Origin: Emergencia sp. | GTDB taxonomy: Bacteria > Bacillota > Clostridia > Peptostreptococcales > Anaerovoracaceae | DNA length: 64,000 nucleotides | Reading direction: 5' to 3' | Assembly (NCBI GenBank): GCA_022767345.1 | Contig: JALEOD010000019.1 | Location: forward strand, 1 to 64,000 | Notes under the pieces: generated by a model | The model's database searches: none | What the model saw: the letters and a program-made list of their open reading frames with translations, nothing else | What the model was told of the DNA's origin: nothing | Position numbers and translations under genes: made by a program | Shown: one piece after another, positions 8,520-15,386 of the stretch | How the letters are laid out: each line of letters opens with the position of its first letter | Numbering within the stretch: position 1 is the stretch's first letter

Positions 8520-9505
8520 AAAATTTCTCCCAGTTCTTCTATGGTTACTCGCTGAAGACGGCACTTTCCGATTTTCTCCGGTACGACCAAATCGATATGG
8601 CCGCCTTTGCGTTTTTTATCTGTCTTCATTATATCATAAAGCACATCTTTCGATTGTGCAACAGAAAGGTCAAATTCATAGAGATTCAATACTTCTATAA
8701 TCCGCCGGGCGGTTTCTTCACTGCACCAGCCCTGCTTTTTTGAAATCTCTGCAATCATGGCCATGCCCTTTGCTACGGCCTTTCCGTGGCTGACAGTAAA
8801 ATCTGCCGCCTTTTCAATGGCGTGACCGATGGTATGGCCGAAGTTCAGCAGCTGTCTGACCCCTGTGTCGAACTCGTCTTCTTCCACAATGCGGGTTTTG
8901 ATTTCCGCACAGCGGTCGATGATTTCGTTCATCTGCGAAGAAGCCGCCGCTTTGTCGCAAAGCAGGTTGAACAAATCAGAATCTGCTAAAACTCCGTACT
9001 TAATGACCTCTGCCATACCGTCTTGGTAGATTGTTTTCGGCAGGCTATCCAAAAGTGTCGCATCCCGCAAGATTAGGGCTGGTCTGTGAAATGCGCCGAC
9101 AAGATTTTTACCGGCAGGTATATTGATTGCCGTCTTGCCGCCGATGGATGAGTCGACTGCCGCAAGGAGGGTTGTAGGTACCTGAATCACCGGAATGCCT
9201 CTAAGATAAGTGGCCGCCGCGAAACCCGCTAAATCACCCACAACACCGCCTCCCAGTGCTACCAGGGCATCGGTCCTGGTCAGCGGTATTTCTGCAAGTG
9301 CATTCATCAGTTTCAGATACTGCATCCCGCTTTTTGACTCCTCGCCGGGAGGAACCACAAAGCTATATACATCAAAGCCTGCGCATTTGAGGCTTTGCAT
9401 GCATCGATTTAAATAAAGTTTTTCTACGTTTTCGTCTGTGACGACGACAATGCTGTTTCCTTTTACTACGGCTTTAGCCTGATAGCCAAGGTCCTCTAAC
9501 TGCAT
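8516..9505 (-). CDS. aroB: 3-Dehydroquinate synthase
   Basis: A protein of 329 residues. Key motifs: VALGGGVVGDLAGFAAATYLRGIPVIQVPTTLLAAVDSSIGGKTAIN (NAD and substrate binding), DGMAEVIKYG (metal-ligand Glu and the following Lys), LNFGHTIGHAIE and HGKAVAKGM (metal-ligand histidines). It converts DAHP to 3-dehydroquinate. The N-terminus is somewhat shorter than in B. subtilis AroB. The start overlaps the end of tyrA by 10 bp and the stop overlaps aroA by four, consistent with coupled translation. Confidence 0.95.
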   Translation of the reverse strand: MQLEDLGYQAKAVVKGNSIVVVTDENVEKLYLNRCMQSLKCAGFDVYSFVVPPGEESKSGMQYLKLMNALAEIPLTRTDALVALGGGVVGDLAGFAAATYLRGIPVIQVPTTLLAAVDSSIGGKTAINIPAGKNLVGAFHRPALILRDATLLDSLPKTIYQDGMAEVIKYGVLADSDLFNLLCDKAAASSQMNEIIDRCAEIKTRIVEEDEFDTGVRQLLNFGHTIGHAIEKAADFTVSHGKAVAKGMAMIAEISKKQGWCSEETARRIIEVLNLYEFDLSVAQSKDVLYDIMKTDKKRKGGHIDLVVPEKIGKCRLQRVTIEELGEIL

Positions 9506-10338
9506 TTTTTCTCTACCTCTATCTTTCTCTCTCTGCCCTCTTTCAAAAGCCTGAGCATTTCCTGCTCATCACAATCCTCAAGGGCTTTACTATATTTAGA
9601 AAGTTCTGCAATGAGAACGTCTAATTCGTGTTTTAAGTTATCCCTGTTTTCTAAAAACAGTTCCGTCCACATCTCAGCGTCAAGGTAAGCCACTCGCGTA
9701 AAGTCTCTGTAGCTTCCCGCCGACACGGCCACGCCCATCTCAAGGGCTGTATCGCTTTTAATAAAGGCGTTGGATACTACGTGGGCCATCTGGGATGTGA
9801 ATGCAATCATCTTGTCATGCTCCTCTGCGGTGGTGATAACCAGCTTGGTAAATCCCGCCGGTAAAATCAACTTCTTTGCCTGCTCCATAAATCGCAGGTC
9901 ATTGTGATTCGGCGGCACCAGGGCAAAGATTGCACCCTCGTAAAGGTCTGCTCTGCTGTTTTTAAAACCGCCGAACTGGTTGCCCGCCATGGGGTGACCG
10001 CCGGCATAGGTAAATCCGTATTCCTCTGCCAGCTTAAAACCTGTTTCGCAGATATTTCTCTTGGTTCCGCAGCAGTCGATGACCAGTGCATCTTTGGGCA
10101 GCTTCGGTGCATTCTCTGAAAGCCACTTTGCTGCCGGCACCGGCGGAATCGCTATCATGATTAAATCACATTCTTCAAATCTATCTTCACTGAGTTCATC
10201 GTCGATGGCTTCTGCCAGTTTTGCAAAGGCAGTAATCAGTCTGTCTTTGTCAAGGCCGAAAACCGTTGCGCCGGCTTTCTTGTAAGCCTTCGCAAGGGAG
10301 CCGCCGATGAGTCCCAGTCCAACAATTCCTATTTTCAT
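9496..10338 (-). CDS. tyrA: Prephenate dehydrogenase
   Basis: A protein of 280 residues with a Rossmann GLGLIGGSLAKAY at the N-terminus, IAIPP, CGTKRNI, GGHPMAGNQFGGF (substrate-binding His region) and TAEEHDKMIAFTSQMAHVVSNA, all characteristic of TyrA. It oxidises prephenate to 4-hydroxyphenylpyruvate. The length leaves no room for the C-terminal ACT domain of longer Firmicute TyrA proteins, so tyrosine control may rest on the first-step enzyme and on attenuation. It starts one base after the aroF stop, with GAGAGGT upstream. Confidence 0.92.
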   Translation of the reverse strand: MKIGIVGLGLIGGSLAKAYKKAGATVFGLDKDRLITAFAKLAEAIDDELSEDRFEECDLIMIAIPPVPAAKWLSENAPKLPKDALVIDCCGTKRNICETGFKLAEEYGFTYAGGHPMAGNQFGGFKNSRADLYEGAIFALVPPNHNDLRFMEQAKKLILPAGFTKLVITTAEEHDKMIAFTSQMAHVVSNAFIKSDTALEMGVAVSAGSYRDFTRVAYLDAEMWTELFLENRDNLKHELDVLIAELSKYSKALEDCDEQEMLRLLKEGRERKIEVEKKCS

Positions 10339-10339
10339 C

Positions 10340-11341
10340 TTAGATAACCTCTCTGATTTTGTTTACGGTTTCCATCACATCAGCAAACTGGGCAGGTGTC
10401 AGGGACTGCGGACCGTCACAAAGGGCTTTCGCCGGATTATTGTGCACCTCGATCATCAGTCCGTCAGCACCGCAGGCAGTAGCGGCAAGTGCCATCGGCT
10501 TCACCAAATTCGCATGACCTGTCGCATGGCTCGGGTCGATGACAACCGGCAGATGGGTCAGATTGTGAAGCACCGGAACGGCTGATAAATCCAAGGTGTT
10601 TCTGGTATAGGTTTCAAAGGTTCTCACACCTCTCTCGCAGAGAATAATATTCTCGTTTCCCCCTGCCATGATATACTCAGCGCTCATCAGCAGTTCTTTA
10701 ATTGTATTTGCAAGACCTCTCTTGAGCAAAATAGTCTTTCTGGTTTTTCCTAATTCCTTCAGCAGTTCAAAATTCTGCATATTTCTGGCGCCGACCTGAA
10801 TAACATCTACCTCTTCAAAGAGTGGAAGATGGTTGGCGTTCATAATTTCTGTTACAATAGGAAGTCCTGTTGCCTTCTTGGCTTCCAGCAGAAGTTCGAT
10901 TCCCTCTGCTTTCATGCCCTGGAAATCGTATGGAGAAGTTCTAGGTTTAAAAGCGCCGCCCCGCAGCATCGTCGCTCCTGCCGCCTTTACACCCTCTGCA
11001 ACTTCTTTAATCTGCTCTGGATTCTCTACAGAGCAAGGACCTGCAATGACTGCAAAATGTCCGCCGCCGCATTTGGCGCCCATGACATCGATGACTGAAT
11101 CTTCCGGGTGGAACTGTCTATTTGCACTTTTAAACGGATCTGAAATCCGTGCGACCTTTTCTACGATGTCCAGAAGCTCCAGCATTTCCACATCTATATT
11201 GTGGGTATCACCGATGAGTCCAAGCACTGCCATCTGATTTTCTCCGATATAGGAATGTACCTGCACACCCTGCTCTTCAAACCATTGTATCAGCTGCTCC
11301 CTCTGTTCATCACCGGTGCCCGGCTTCAGTACTGTAATCAT
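10340..11341 (-). CDS. aroF: 3-Deoxy-7-phosphoheptulonate (DAHP) synthase
   Basis: A protein of 333 residues of the KDPG-aldolase-like DAHP synthase (I-beta) type. The N-terminal ~85 residues form the ferredoxin/ACT-like regulatory domain (MITVLKPGTGDEQREQL, ending near RISDPFKSANRQ). The TIM-barrel catalytic domain follows, with AGPCSVENPEQI, GATMLRGGAFKPRTSPYDFQG, TEIMN, LLKRGLANTIKE and DPSHATGH. It condenses PEP and erythrose-4-phosphate. Such N-terminal domains mediate inhibition by Tyr or Phe or by prephenate/chorismate in relatives. First gene of the operon, about 50 bp after an attenuator terminator. The symbol aroF is one of several in use for this family. Confidence 0.93.
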   Translation of the reverse strand: MITVLKPGTGDEQREQLIQWFEEQGVQVHSYIGENQMAVLGLIGDTHNIDVEMLELLDIVEKVARISDPFKSANRQFHPEDSVIDVMGAKCGGGHFAVIAGPCSVENPEQIKEVAEGVKAAGATMLRGGAFKPRTSPYDFQGMKAEGIELLLEAKKATGLPIVTEIMNANHLPLFEEVDVIQVGARNMQNFELLKELGKTRKTILLKRGLANTIKELLMSAEYIMAGGNENIILCERGVRTFETYTRNTLDLSAVPVLHNLTHLPVVIDPSHATGHANLVKPMALAATACGADGLMIEVHNNPAKALCDGPQSLTPAQFADVMETVNKIREVI

Positions 11342-11394
11342 TTTTTTACCTCCGTAATGTTTTATTTCTAGTTAAGCTATCAGTTATCATGTTT

Positions 11395-11434
11395 AAAACG
11401 CGAAAACTCCGCCAGCCAGCAGGCTGCGGAGTTT
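11395..11434 (-). terminator. Attenuator terminator before aroF
   Basis: Read on the minus strand, AAACTCCGC (11434-11426) pairs with GCGGAGTTT (11412-11404), and an inner AGCC/GGCT stem with a small bulge extends it. The stem is followed by TTTT-CGCG-TTTT. It lies between the leader peptide stop and aroF. An upstream GCTGC segment within the leader (about 11500-11496) can pair with the GCAGC in the ascending arm, and can alternatively pair with TGCAGC just before the Tyr/Phe codons. This allows the 1:2, 2:3, 3:4 switching of classical amino-acid attenuation. Pairings were found by eye. Confidence 0.8.
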
Positions 11435-11462
11435 CTCAAGTAATTTGTTATTATTTTAGGAT

Positions 11463-11573
11463 TTAATTATAGCAATTACTCAAAACTTTTCTGTGCAGCA
11501 CAACCGACTCTTCCTTATTAGTAAAGAAAAAGTAATAAAAGTAATATGCAGCTGCAAAGATGAAGTTTCTCAT
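11463..11573 (-). CDS. Phe/Tyr attenuation leader peptide
   Basis: A 36-codon ORF starting ATG at 11573 and ending TAA at 11465-11463, too short for ordinary gene calling. After MRNFIF it reads AAAYYFYYFFFT: residues 10-17 alternate Tyr and Phe without interruption, giving six Phe and five Tyr in 36 residues. It has an upstream GGAAA/AAAGGA ribosome site, a promoter 35 bp further upstream, and a terminator downstream before aroF. This matches the logic of pheL-type leader peptides: ribosomes stalling on Phe or Tyr codons would favour an antiterminator and allow transcription of the aromatic operon. Confidence 0.88.
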   Translation of the reverse strand: MRNFIFAAAYYFYYFFFTNKEESVVLHRKVLSNCYN

Positions 11574-11607
11574 AACTTTTGTTTCCTTTCATGAACTCGA
11601 TGGTACT

Positions 11608-11636
11608 ACTTTAACACAGCCGCCTGGATAAATCAA
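11608..11636 (-). promoter_or_regulatory. Promoter of the aromatic amino acid operon
   Basis: On the minus strand TTGATT (11636-11631) and TAAAGT (11613-11608) are separated by 17 bp, and TG one base before the -10 gives an extended -10 element. Transcription would start about 25-30 bp before the leader peptide ATG. It is the only reasonable sigma-70-type match between the leader and the repeat region upstream. Confidence 0.6.
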
Positions 11637-11639
11637 GTG

Positions 11640-11860
11640 TTTTTCACAATTTTTTTATGTTTTTTTGTGCGCTTTCCACAATTTTGTTTTTTCGAGTGTG
11701 GCGGCTCGGGTGACGGCCAAGGTGAGGCTGGGCGCAGGTGGCTGGGCGGCTGTGACGACTAGAGTGACAGCCAGATTTGGCACGGCGGCCTGCGGGCTGG
11801 CGGCTGCGCTGGGTGGTCGGACGACGACCTGCAAGCTGACACCCTGCGGTTTTCCCACTT
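11640..11860. other. GC-rich gene-free segment
   Basis: This stretch runs from T-rich sequence (11641-11690) into a markedly GC-rich tract (about 11697-11850) made of words such as GGCGGCT, GTGACG and CTGGGCG. ORFs exist on both strands but show biased, low-complexity composition, no convincing ribosome site and no family resemblance, so I call none. It directly abuts repeat copy B. A similar GC-rich tract precedes copy D. Confidence 0.6.
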
Positions 11861-12190
11861 CTGACCGCATTACTCGTTTTTGAAACTTTACGGTCAGATT
11901 TTAAAATCTTGTTTTGTAGATTCTGACCGTATTTACTGATTTAGGCACTGTACGGTCAGATTTGCTTTAGTATAGTAAAGCACCGGTCCCTTGTTTCGGT
12001 TGTTTGCTGCTTTATTTACCAGTTTTTCACATAGAACTATGCCGTTTCTTTAAGGAAAGGCTAACGTCTTTCCACTTTTTGTTGGTCATTCTGACCGTAT
12101 TTGCCTGTGAAATGAACTTTGCGGTCAAAACCACCGTTACAGAAATAAAAAAAATGACCGTTTTTCCTCTAAAATAAGGATTACGGTCAG
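11861..12190 (-). repeat. Four-hairpin TGACCGTA repeat element, copy B
   Basis: Hairpin arms are at 11861-11870/11889-11897, 11923-11930/11951-11959, 12091-12100/12120-12127 and 12155-12160/12181-12190. Read on the minus strand, its linkers match copy A (AGAATCTACAAAACAAGATTTT corresponds in position and sequence to the second linker of copy A) and its centre shares the block near GCCTTTCCTTAAAGAAA with the GCCTTTAACAGAAAT block. It is therefore inserted in the opposite orientation to copies A and D. It lies between the aromatic operon promoter and a pair of membrane-protein genes; no ORF is credible within it. Confidence 0.82.
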
Positions 12191-12235
12191 AATCTGAAAA
12201 ACAAAAAATCTCCCTTGTTAAAACGGCTGGCAAAG

Positions 12236-12691
12236 CTACCTCTCCAATTGTGCGTCAAAAAAATCAAAGAGTCGTTCTGCGCTTTCGCTGGAAATGAAAC
12301 TGCTGCTTAATTCATCTGCCATCAGCGTATTGTTAAAAACAGTAATTCTATGCTCGTCGCTGTTTCCGTCAAGGATCTTTATAACCAACATTGCGCCATA
12401 GCTTAATTCTTCATTTTCTTCGGTGTCCTGCGGCACCTTTATCTCTGCCGACTGCAGCAATGCTGCAAACTCCTTCATCTGCGCTTTGTCCAGTACCTTT
12501 ACAGATCCATCCGTCGGGATAACGGATAGTTCGATACGTGTAATTCCATTGATATTCAGCTTTTTTACAGAAATATTTTCTGCAGATTCCGGGTTATACC
12601 GCAATGCAAAACAAAACAGTATCACAATTACCCCTGCAAAAACTGCAAGGGTAATATATTTGTTTCGCTTTATGCGCCTGCGCTCCGTCAT
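12236..12691 (-). CDS. Hypothetical membrane-anchored protein, 151 aa
   Basis: The family is not recognised. A basic N-terminus (MTERRRIKRNK) is followed by one transmembrane helix (about residues 13-30) and an extracytoplasmic domain of about 120 residues with alternating beta/alpha character (ISVKKLNINGITRIELSVIPTDGSVKVL, and a C-terminal acidic helix). The topology is that of an N-anchored, outside-facing protein. Its start overlaps the stop of the neighbouring membrane-protein gene by four bases, so the two are translationally coupled and probably act together. Confidence 0.65.
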   Translation of the reverse strand: MTERRRIKRNKYITLAVFAGVIVILFCFALRYNPESAENISVKKLNINGITRIELSVIPTDGSVKVLDKAQMKEFAALLQSAEIKVPQDTEENEELSYGAMLVIKILDGNSDEHRITVFNNTLMADELSSSFISSESAERLFDFFDAQLER

Positions 12692-13221
12692 GCTGCTTCC
12701 TCTTTTAATTCACCGCTTAAAAAATCGTACTCCCAAGCCTGTATTTCCGTTAACACACCCACCTTCGACGGATGAATCAGCCGGGCAGCAAGACTTCTTT
12801 TGTCCCTGCTCTGGCGCCTTCCTGTCAAAAAGTGCAAGCGGTTATGCTTTACTTTTAATGCGCAGGTGTATTTATGAACGGAAAACACTTCTGTCGCCTG
12901 TCCAGATGCCTGGTCTATCTCCAGTAGTGTGCCGTTTACATCGACCATCGCATAGTAAGTTTTATCTGCTTTAAGAAATAGAAGATGTTCGCCATATGTT
13001 GGAACCAGCTTTTTGTTTATTGCGGTTTTGAGCTGTTCCGGCATTGATTCCAGTATCTTTTCCGACTGGATTCGATCTTGCTTCGCCAGTCGACCTGCGT
13101 CCTTTTCGCCGGGCATAATCGGATCCCGTAAAAAACAAATCCAGAGTAGCGCCAAGCACAGGAGAATCAAAAGACCCATCCACATATGTTTTCGTTTCAT
13201 GCTGTTAAAGATTCTCATCAT
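12688..13221 (-). CDS. Hypothetical membrane-anchored protein, 177 aa
   Basis: The family is not recognised. A basic N-terminus (MKRKHMWM) precedes one strong transmembrane helix (LLILLCLALLWICFL, about residues 16-31) and an outside domain of about 145 residues with a beta-rich middle (HLLFLKADKTYYAMVDVNGTLLEID). The start may be the ATG at 13221 or a later methionine; the ribosome site is weak. It follows a broken phospholipase-like gene by 8 bp and overlaps the next gene by ATGA. Confidence 0.6.
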   Translation of the reverse strand: MMRIFNSMKRKHMWMGLLILLCLALLWICFLRDPIMPGEKDAGRLAKQDRIQSEKILESMPEQLKTAINKKLVPTYGEHLLFLKADKTYYAMVDVNGTLLEIDQASGQATEVFSVHKYTCALKVKHNRLHFLTGRRQSRDKRSLAARLIHPSKVGVLTEIQAWEYDFLSGELKEEAA

Positions 13222-13229
13222 TTATATTT

Positions 13230-13742
13230 CTAAATTTTCCCAACATCTTTAAAAAATTTATAAATTACCCCTGCAGCATCAGTTTGTGCCCTCTTCATCG
13301 TGTTCGCTGCCGCAGTATTCATATTTGATGTACTAGTTGAGTTTGCATTTGTATAATTGTTCCTTGCTAACGTAGCTGTTGAATCCGCAATTGATTTCGT
13401 AAATTTTGATGTATAAGCAGTTAAAGTCGCACTAGATACACTGGCTAACACATAAGTGCTAAATCGTGCTTCCACGTAATCCTCAAATTGAGTATGTCTT
13501 GAAAGACCAGCAACTTTATTCATAGCATGATGCGGCATTGCTATATCGTTTATATAATGAAACGCACGCCCTAATTCTATTAAATCGGCTGAAGCGGATC
13601 CATTTTTAAATAATGACACAGCTTCATTATAATGCCGATTAAAATTCCAATATGCAGTCATATCTCCACCATAGTAATTTTTTCCATCTGGCCCGTAAAA
13701 ATGTCCTGCAAATACATCTGTGGTTTCATCTTTAAACTCATT
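13230..13742 (-). pseudogene. Zinc-dependent phospholipase C-like gene, 5'-truncated
   Basis: The frame encodes GHFYGPDGKNYYGG, then ELGRAFHYINDIAMPHHAMNK and RHTQFEDYVEARF. These resemble the second half of the zinc-dependent phospholipase C domain (clostridial alpha-toxin type), where the spaced His and Glu residues bind zinc. The coding similarity begins upstream of the first possible ATG (13661), but the frame is closed by TGA at 13745-13743 with no usable start between them. The N-terminal signal peptide and first zinc ligands are absent, as is the C-terminal C2-like domain. I read it as a decayed remnant; a frameshift in the assembly is the alternative. Confidence 0.65.
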
Positions 13743-13954
13743 TCATTACAATTCATAATTATTCAAAGTTATATCTTAACAGAATACCACATCGGAATCT
13801 CTCCTCTCCCGTATCTCTCTATGCCCCTTACATAAAGAGTCATTGTCCGAAAATTCAATCTCTATCCTTGTCACTACAATATCACAATTTTTTATATATA
13901 TCAATAAAAAATATATAAAATTTTCATTCATATCTGATTTTTTTACATAAAGAA

Positions 13955-13982
13955 TTGGCTTGTGTTCTTTTCGGGATATAAT
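13955..13982 (+). promoter_or_regulatory. Promoter of the PadR operon
   Basis: TTGGCT (13955-13960) and TATAAT (13977-13982) are separated by 16 bp. They lie about 37 bp before the padR-family start codon, which has AGGAAAGG upstream. The surrounding AT-rich ATATAATATATCTATAG could hold an operator for autoregulation, as is usual for PadR proteins. Confidence 0.6.
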
Positions 13983-14018
13983 ATATCTATAGGATGAATT
14001 AAATAGGAAAGGTTTTCC

Positions 14019-14402
14019 ATGAGAAAAAATGAGGATACAACTAATCACAGAGACGTGCTGAATAATTTCGAAGCGCAGTTTAAGAAATCCACGCTTCCCC
14101 TAATGGTACTCGCCATTTTATCAGAGCGGGGACAGATATATGCTTGCGAGATTACGCAGGAATGTCTGCAGCGCACAAACGGCATTTATAAAATGCCCCT
14201 TCTCTATACCACACTCAGTAAACTGCAGGAACAGGGATTTGCAGACGAAGTAGGCAAGGTCATTTCAGAGAGTAACCGGGTCAGGGTGTACTATCGCATC
14301 ACAGAAGAGGGAATTACACATCTGCACAGGATGAAATCTCTGTATATCAGACTGAGTGAGGCTGTTCAATCCGTCGTTTATACAGAAGCATCTACAGAAT
14401 AA
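14019..14402 (+). CDS. PadR family transcriptional regulator
   Basis: A protein of 127 residues with a winged-helix core: STLPLMVLAILSERGQIYACEITQEC, then YKMPLLYTTLSKLQEQGFADEVGK and the wing RVRVYYRITEEGITHLHRM. Small PadR proteins of this group control neighbouring membrane genes in response to envelope or drug signals. It starts an operon of three plus-strand genes, with a DUF1700/HAAS-type gene 15 bp downstream, which is a frequent partner of PadR genes in Firmicutes. Confidence 0.88.
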   Translation: MRKNEDTTNHRDVLNNFEAQFKKSTLPLMVLAILSERGQIYACEITQECLQRTNGIYKMPLLYTTLSKLQEQGFADEVGKVISESNRVRVYYRITEEGITHLHRMKSLYIRLSEAVQSVVYTEASTE

Positions 14403-14417
14403 AGAAAGGTAAGACTA

Positions 14418-14822
14418 ATGTATACGCCAAACCAGATAATCGAACAATATCTGCAGCAAATCAAAATAGCGATTTACCGTCTTGCAGATGCCGATGACTT
14501 TATCGACGGACTCCGTCAGCAATTATATGATTATGCCGAAGGACACACTCTGCTCTCCATTTCTGACCTCATAGATGCATTCGGAACACCGGAGGAAGTG
14601 GCAGCAGATTTTTTAGAAACGCTTCCCGCTATACATCCAAAGAAAGTTGCTAAAACCAAGAAATGGAGTTGGGTTAAGACCGTAATCATTTTGATTTTAG
14701 CTGTTATTGCAATCGGTGAGATAATCCATCTTAACGATATAAAAAAGCATAAGCAGGTCATGGCAACTGATGTCATCACCATTTATGAACCTGTCGAAGG
14801 AGGTACAGACGATGAAACATAA
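14418..14822 (+). CDS. HAAS/DUF1700-like membrane protein, PadR partner
   Basis: A protein of 134 residues. The N-terminal ~75 residues are helical and resemble the HAAS domain (IEQYLQQIKIAIYR..DDFIDGLRQQL, then a FGTPEEVAADFLETL element). One transmembrane helix follows (WVKTVIILILAVIAIGEII, about residues 85-103) with a short tail outside. Proteins of this kind are commonly encoded beside PadR regulators and are thought to work as membrane-linked partners. It ends eleven bases into the next gene, which starts within its 3' end. Confidence 0.75.
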   Translation: MYTPNQIIEQYLQQIKIAIYRLADADDFIDGLRQQLYDYAEGHTLLSISDLIDAFGTPEEVAADFLETLPAIHPKKVAKTKKWSWVKTVIILILAVIAIGEIIHLNDIKKHKQVMATDVITIYEPVEGGTDDET

Positions 14823-15279
14823 ACTACTAACAATTATAACAGGCGCAGGACCTTTCCTTTTTATGACGGCCGCTGCCTTTGCAGAAACGGGCACAACAAC
14901 TGTAGAAACGGAATATTTTCCTGATGGTTCCTACGCCGTTATTACAACCAACATCGAACCTGTTTCTGCTACAACCTTTGCAACAGAAACTACAAAGTCT
15001 GCCAACAGAACTTACACTTACTACGCTTCTGACAACAGCAAAGAATGGACCTTCACTCTAACAGGCACATTTACTTATAACGGAACTACCGCTAAAGCAA
15101 CAAAAGCCGAAACCAGTTACAATATCTACGTTTTCGGCTGGAAATGCATCTACAAACACGGCAGCGTTTCCGGTGCGGTCGCTACCGGACAAGGTACATT
15201 CCAATATAAGTCGGGGCTCACAAAAAATGTTTCTCTTAGTCTGAAATGTTCTCCGACAGGGATTATCTCCTCCCTATAA
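14812..15279 (+). CDS. Secreted beta-rich protein, PadR operon
   Basis: A protein of 155 residues of unrecognised family. It begins with a signal peptide (MKHKLLTIITGAGPFLFMTAAAFAE, likely cleavage after AFA) and continues as a Thr/Tyr-rich, beta-strand-rich domain (TYTYYASDNSKEWTFTLTGTFTYNGT..., with two cysteines, WKC and SLKC, that could pair outside the cell). I chose ATG 14812, placed ideally after AAGGAGG; it overlaps the preceding gene. The operon PadR - HAAS membrane protein - secreted protein suggests a small envelope-response unit. Confidence 0.75.
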   Translation: MKHKLLTIITGAGPFLFMTAAAFAETGTTTVETEYFPDGSYAVITTNIEPVSATTFATETTKSANRTYTYYASDNSKEWTFTLTGTFTYNGTTAKATKAETSYNIYVFGWKCIYKHGSVSGAVATGQGTFQYKSGLTKNVSLSLKCSPTGIISSL

Positions 15280-15315
15280 ACTCAGCAACCACGATACTGC
15301 AAATATATCCAATCA

Positions 15316-15366
15316 AAAAAACTGCCTGTATTACGCGATTCGCAAAATCGCACGCAGGCAGTTTTT
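15316..15366. terminator. Bidirectional terminator
   Basis: AAAAACTGCCTG (15316-15327) pairs with CAGGCAGTTTTT (15355-15366), and an inner GCGATT/AATCGC stem closes the loop. T runs on both strands let it serve the PadR operon (plus) and the convergent ABC-F gene (minus). Confidence 0.85.
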
Positions 15367-15386
15367 GTTTCAGTTCATTCTGCTGA

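Noticed and set aside
11655..11883. Protein-coding genes on either strand in the GC-rich segment
   Set aside because: Composition is low-complexity, there is no ribosome site, and the reading frames exist only because GC-rich sequence has few stops.
13776..14048. 90-residue ORF on the minus strand before padR
   Set aside because: It has no ribosome site, overlaps the padR promoter and start, and has AT-driven Ile/Phe/Tyr composition without domain likeness.
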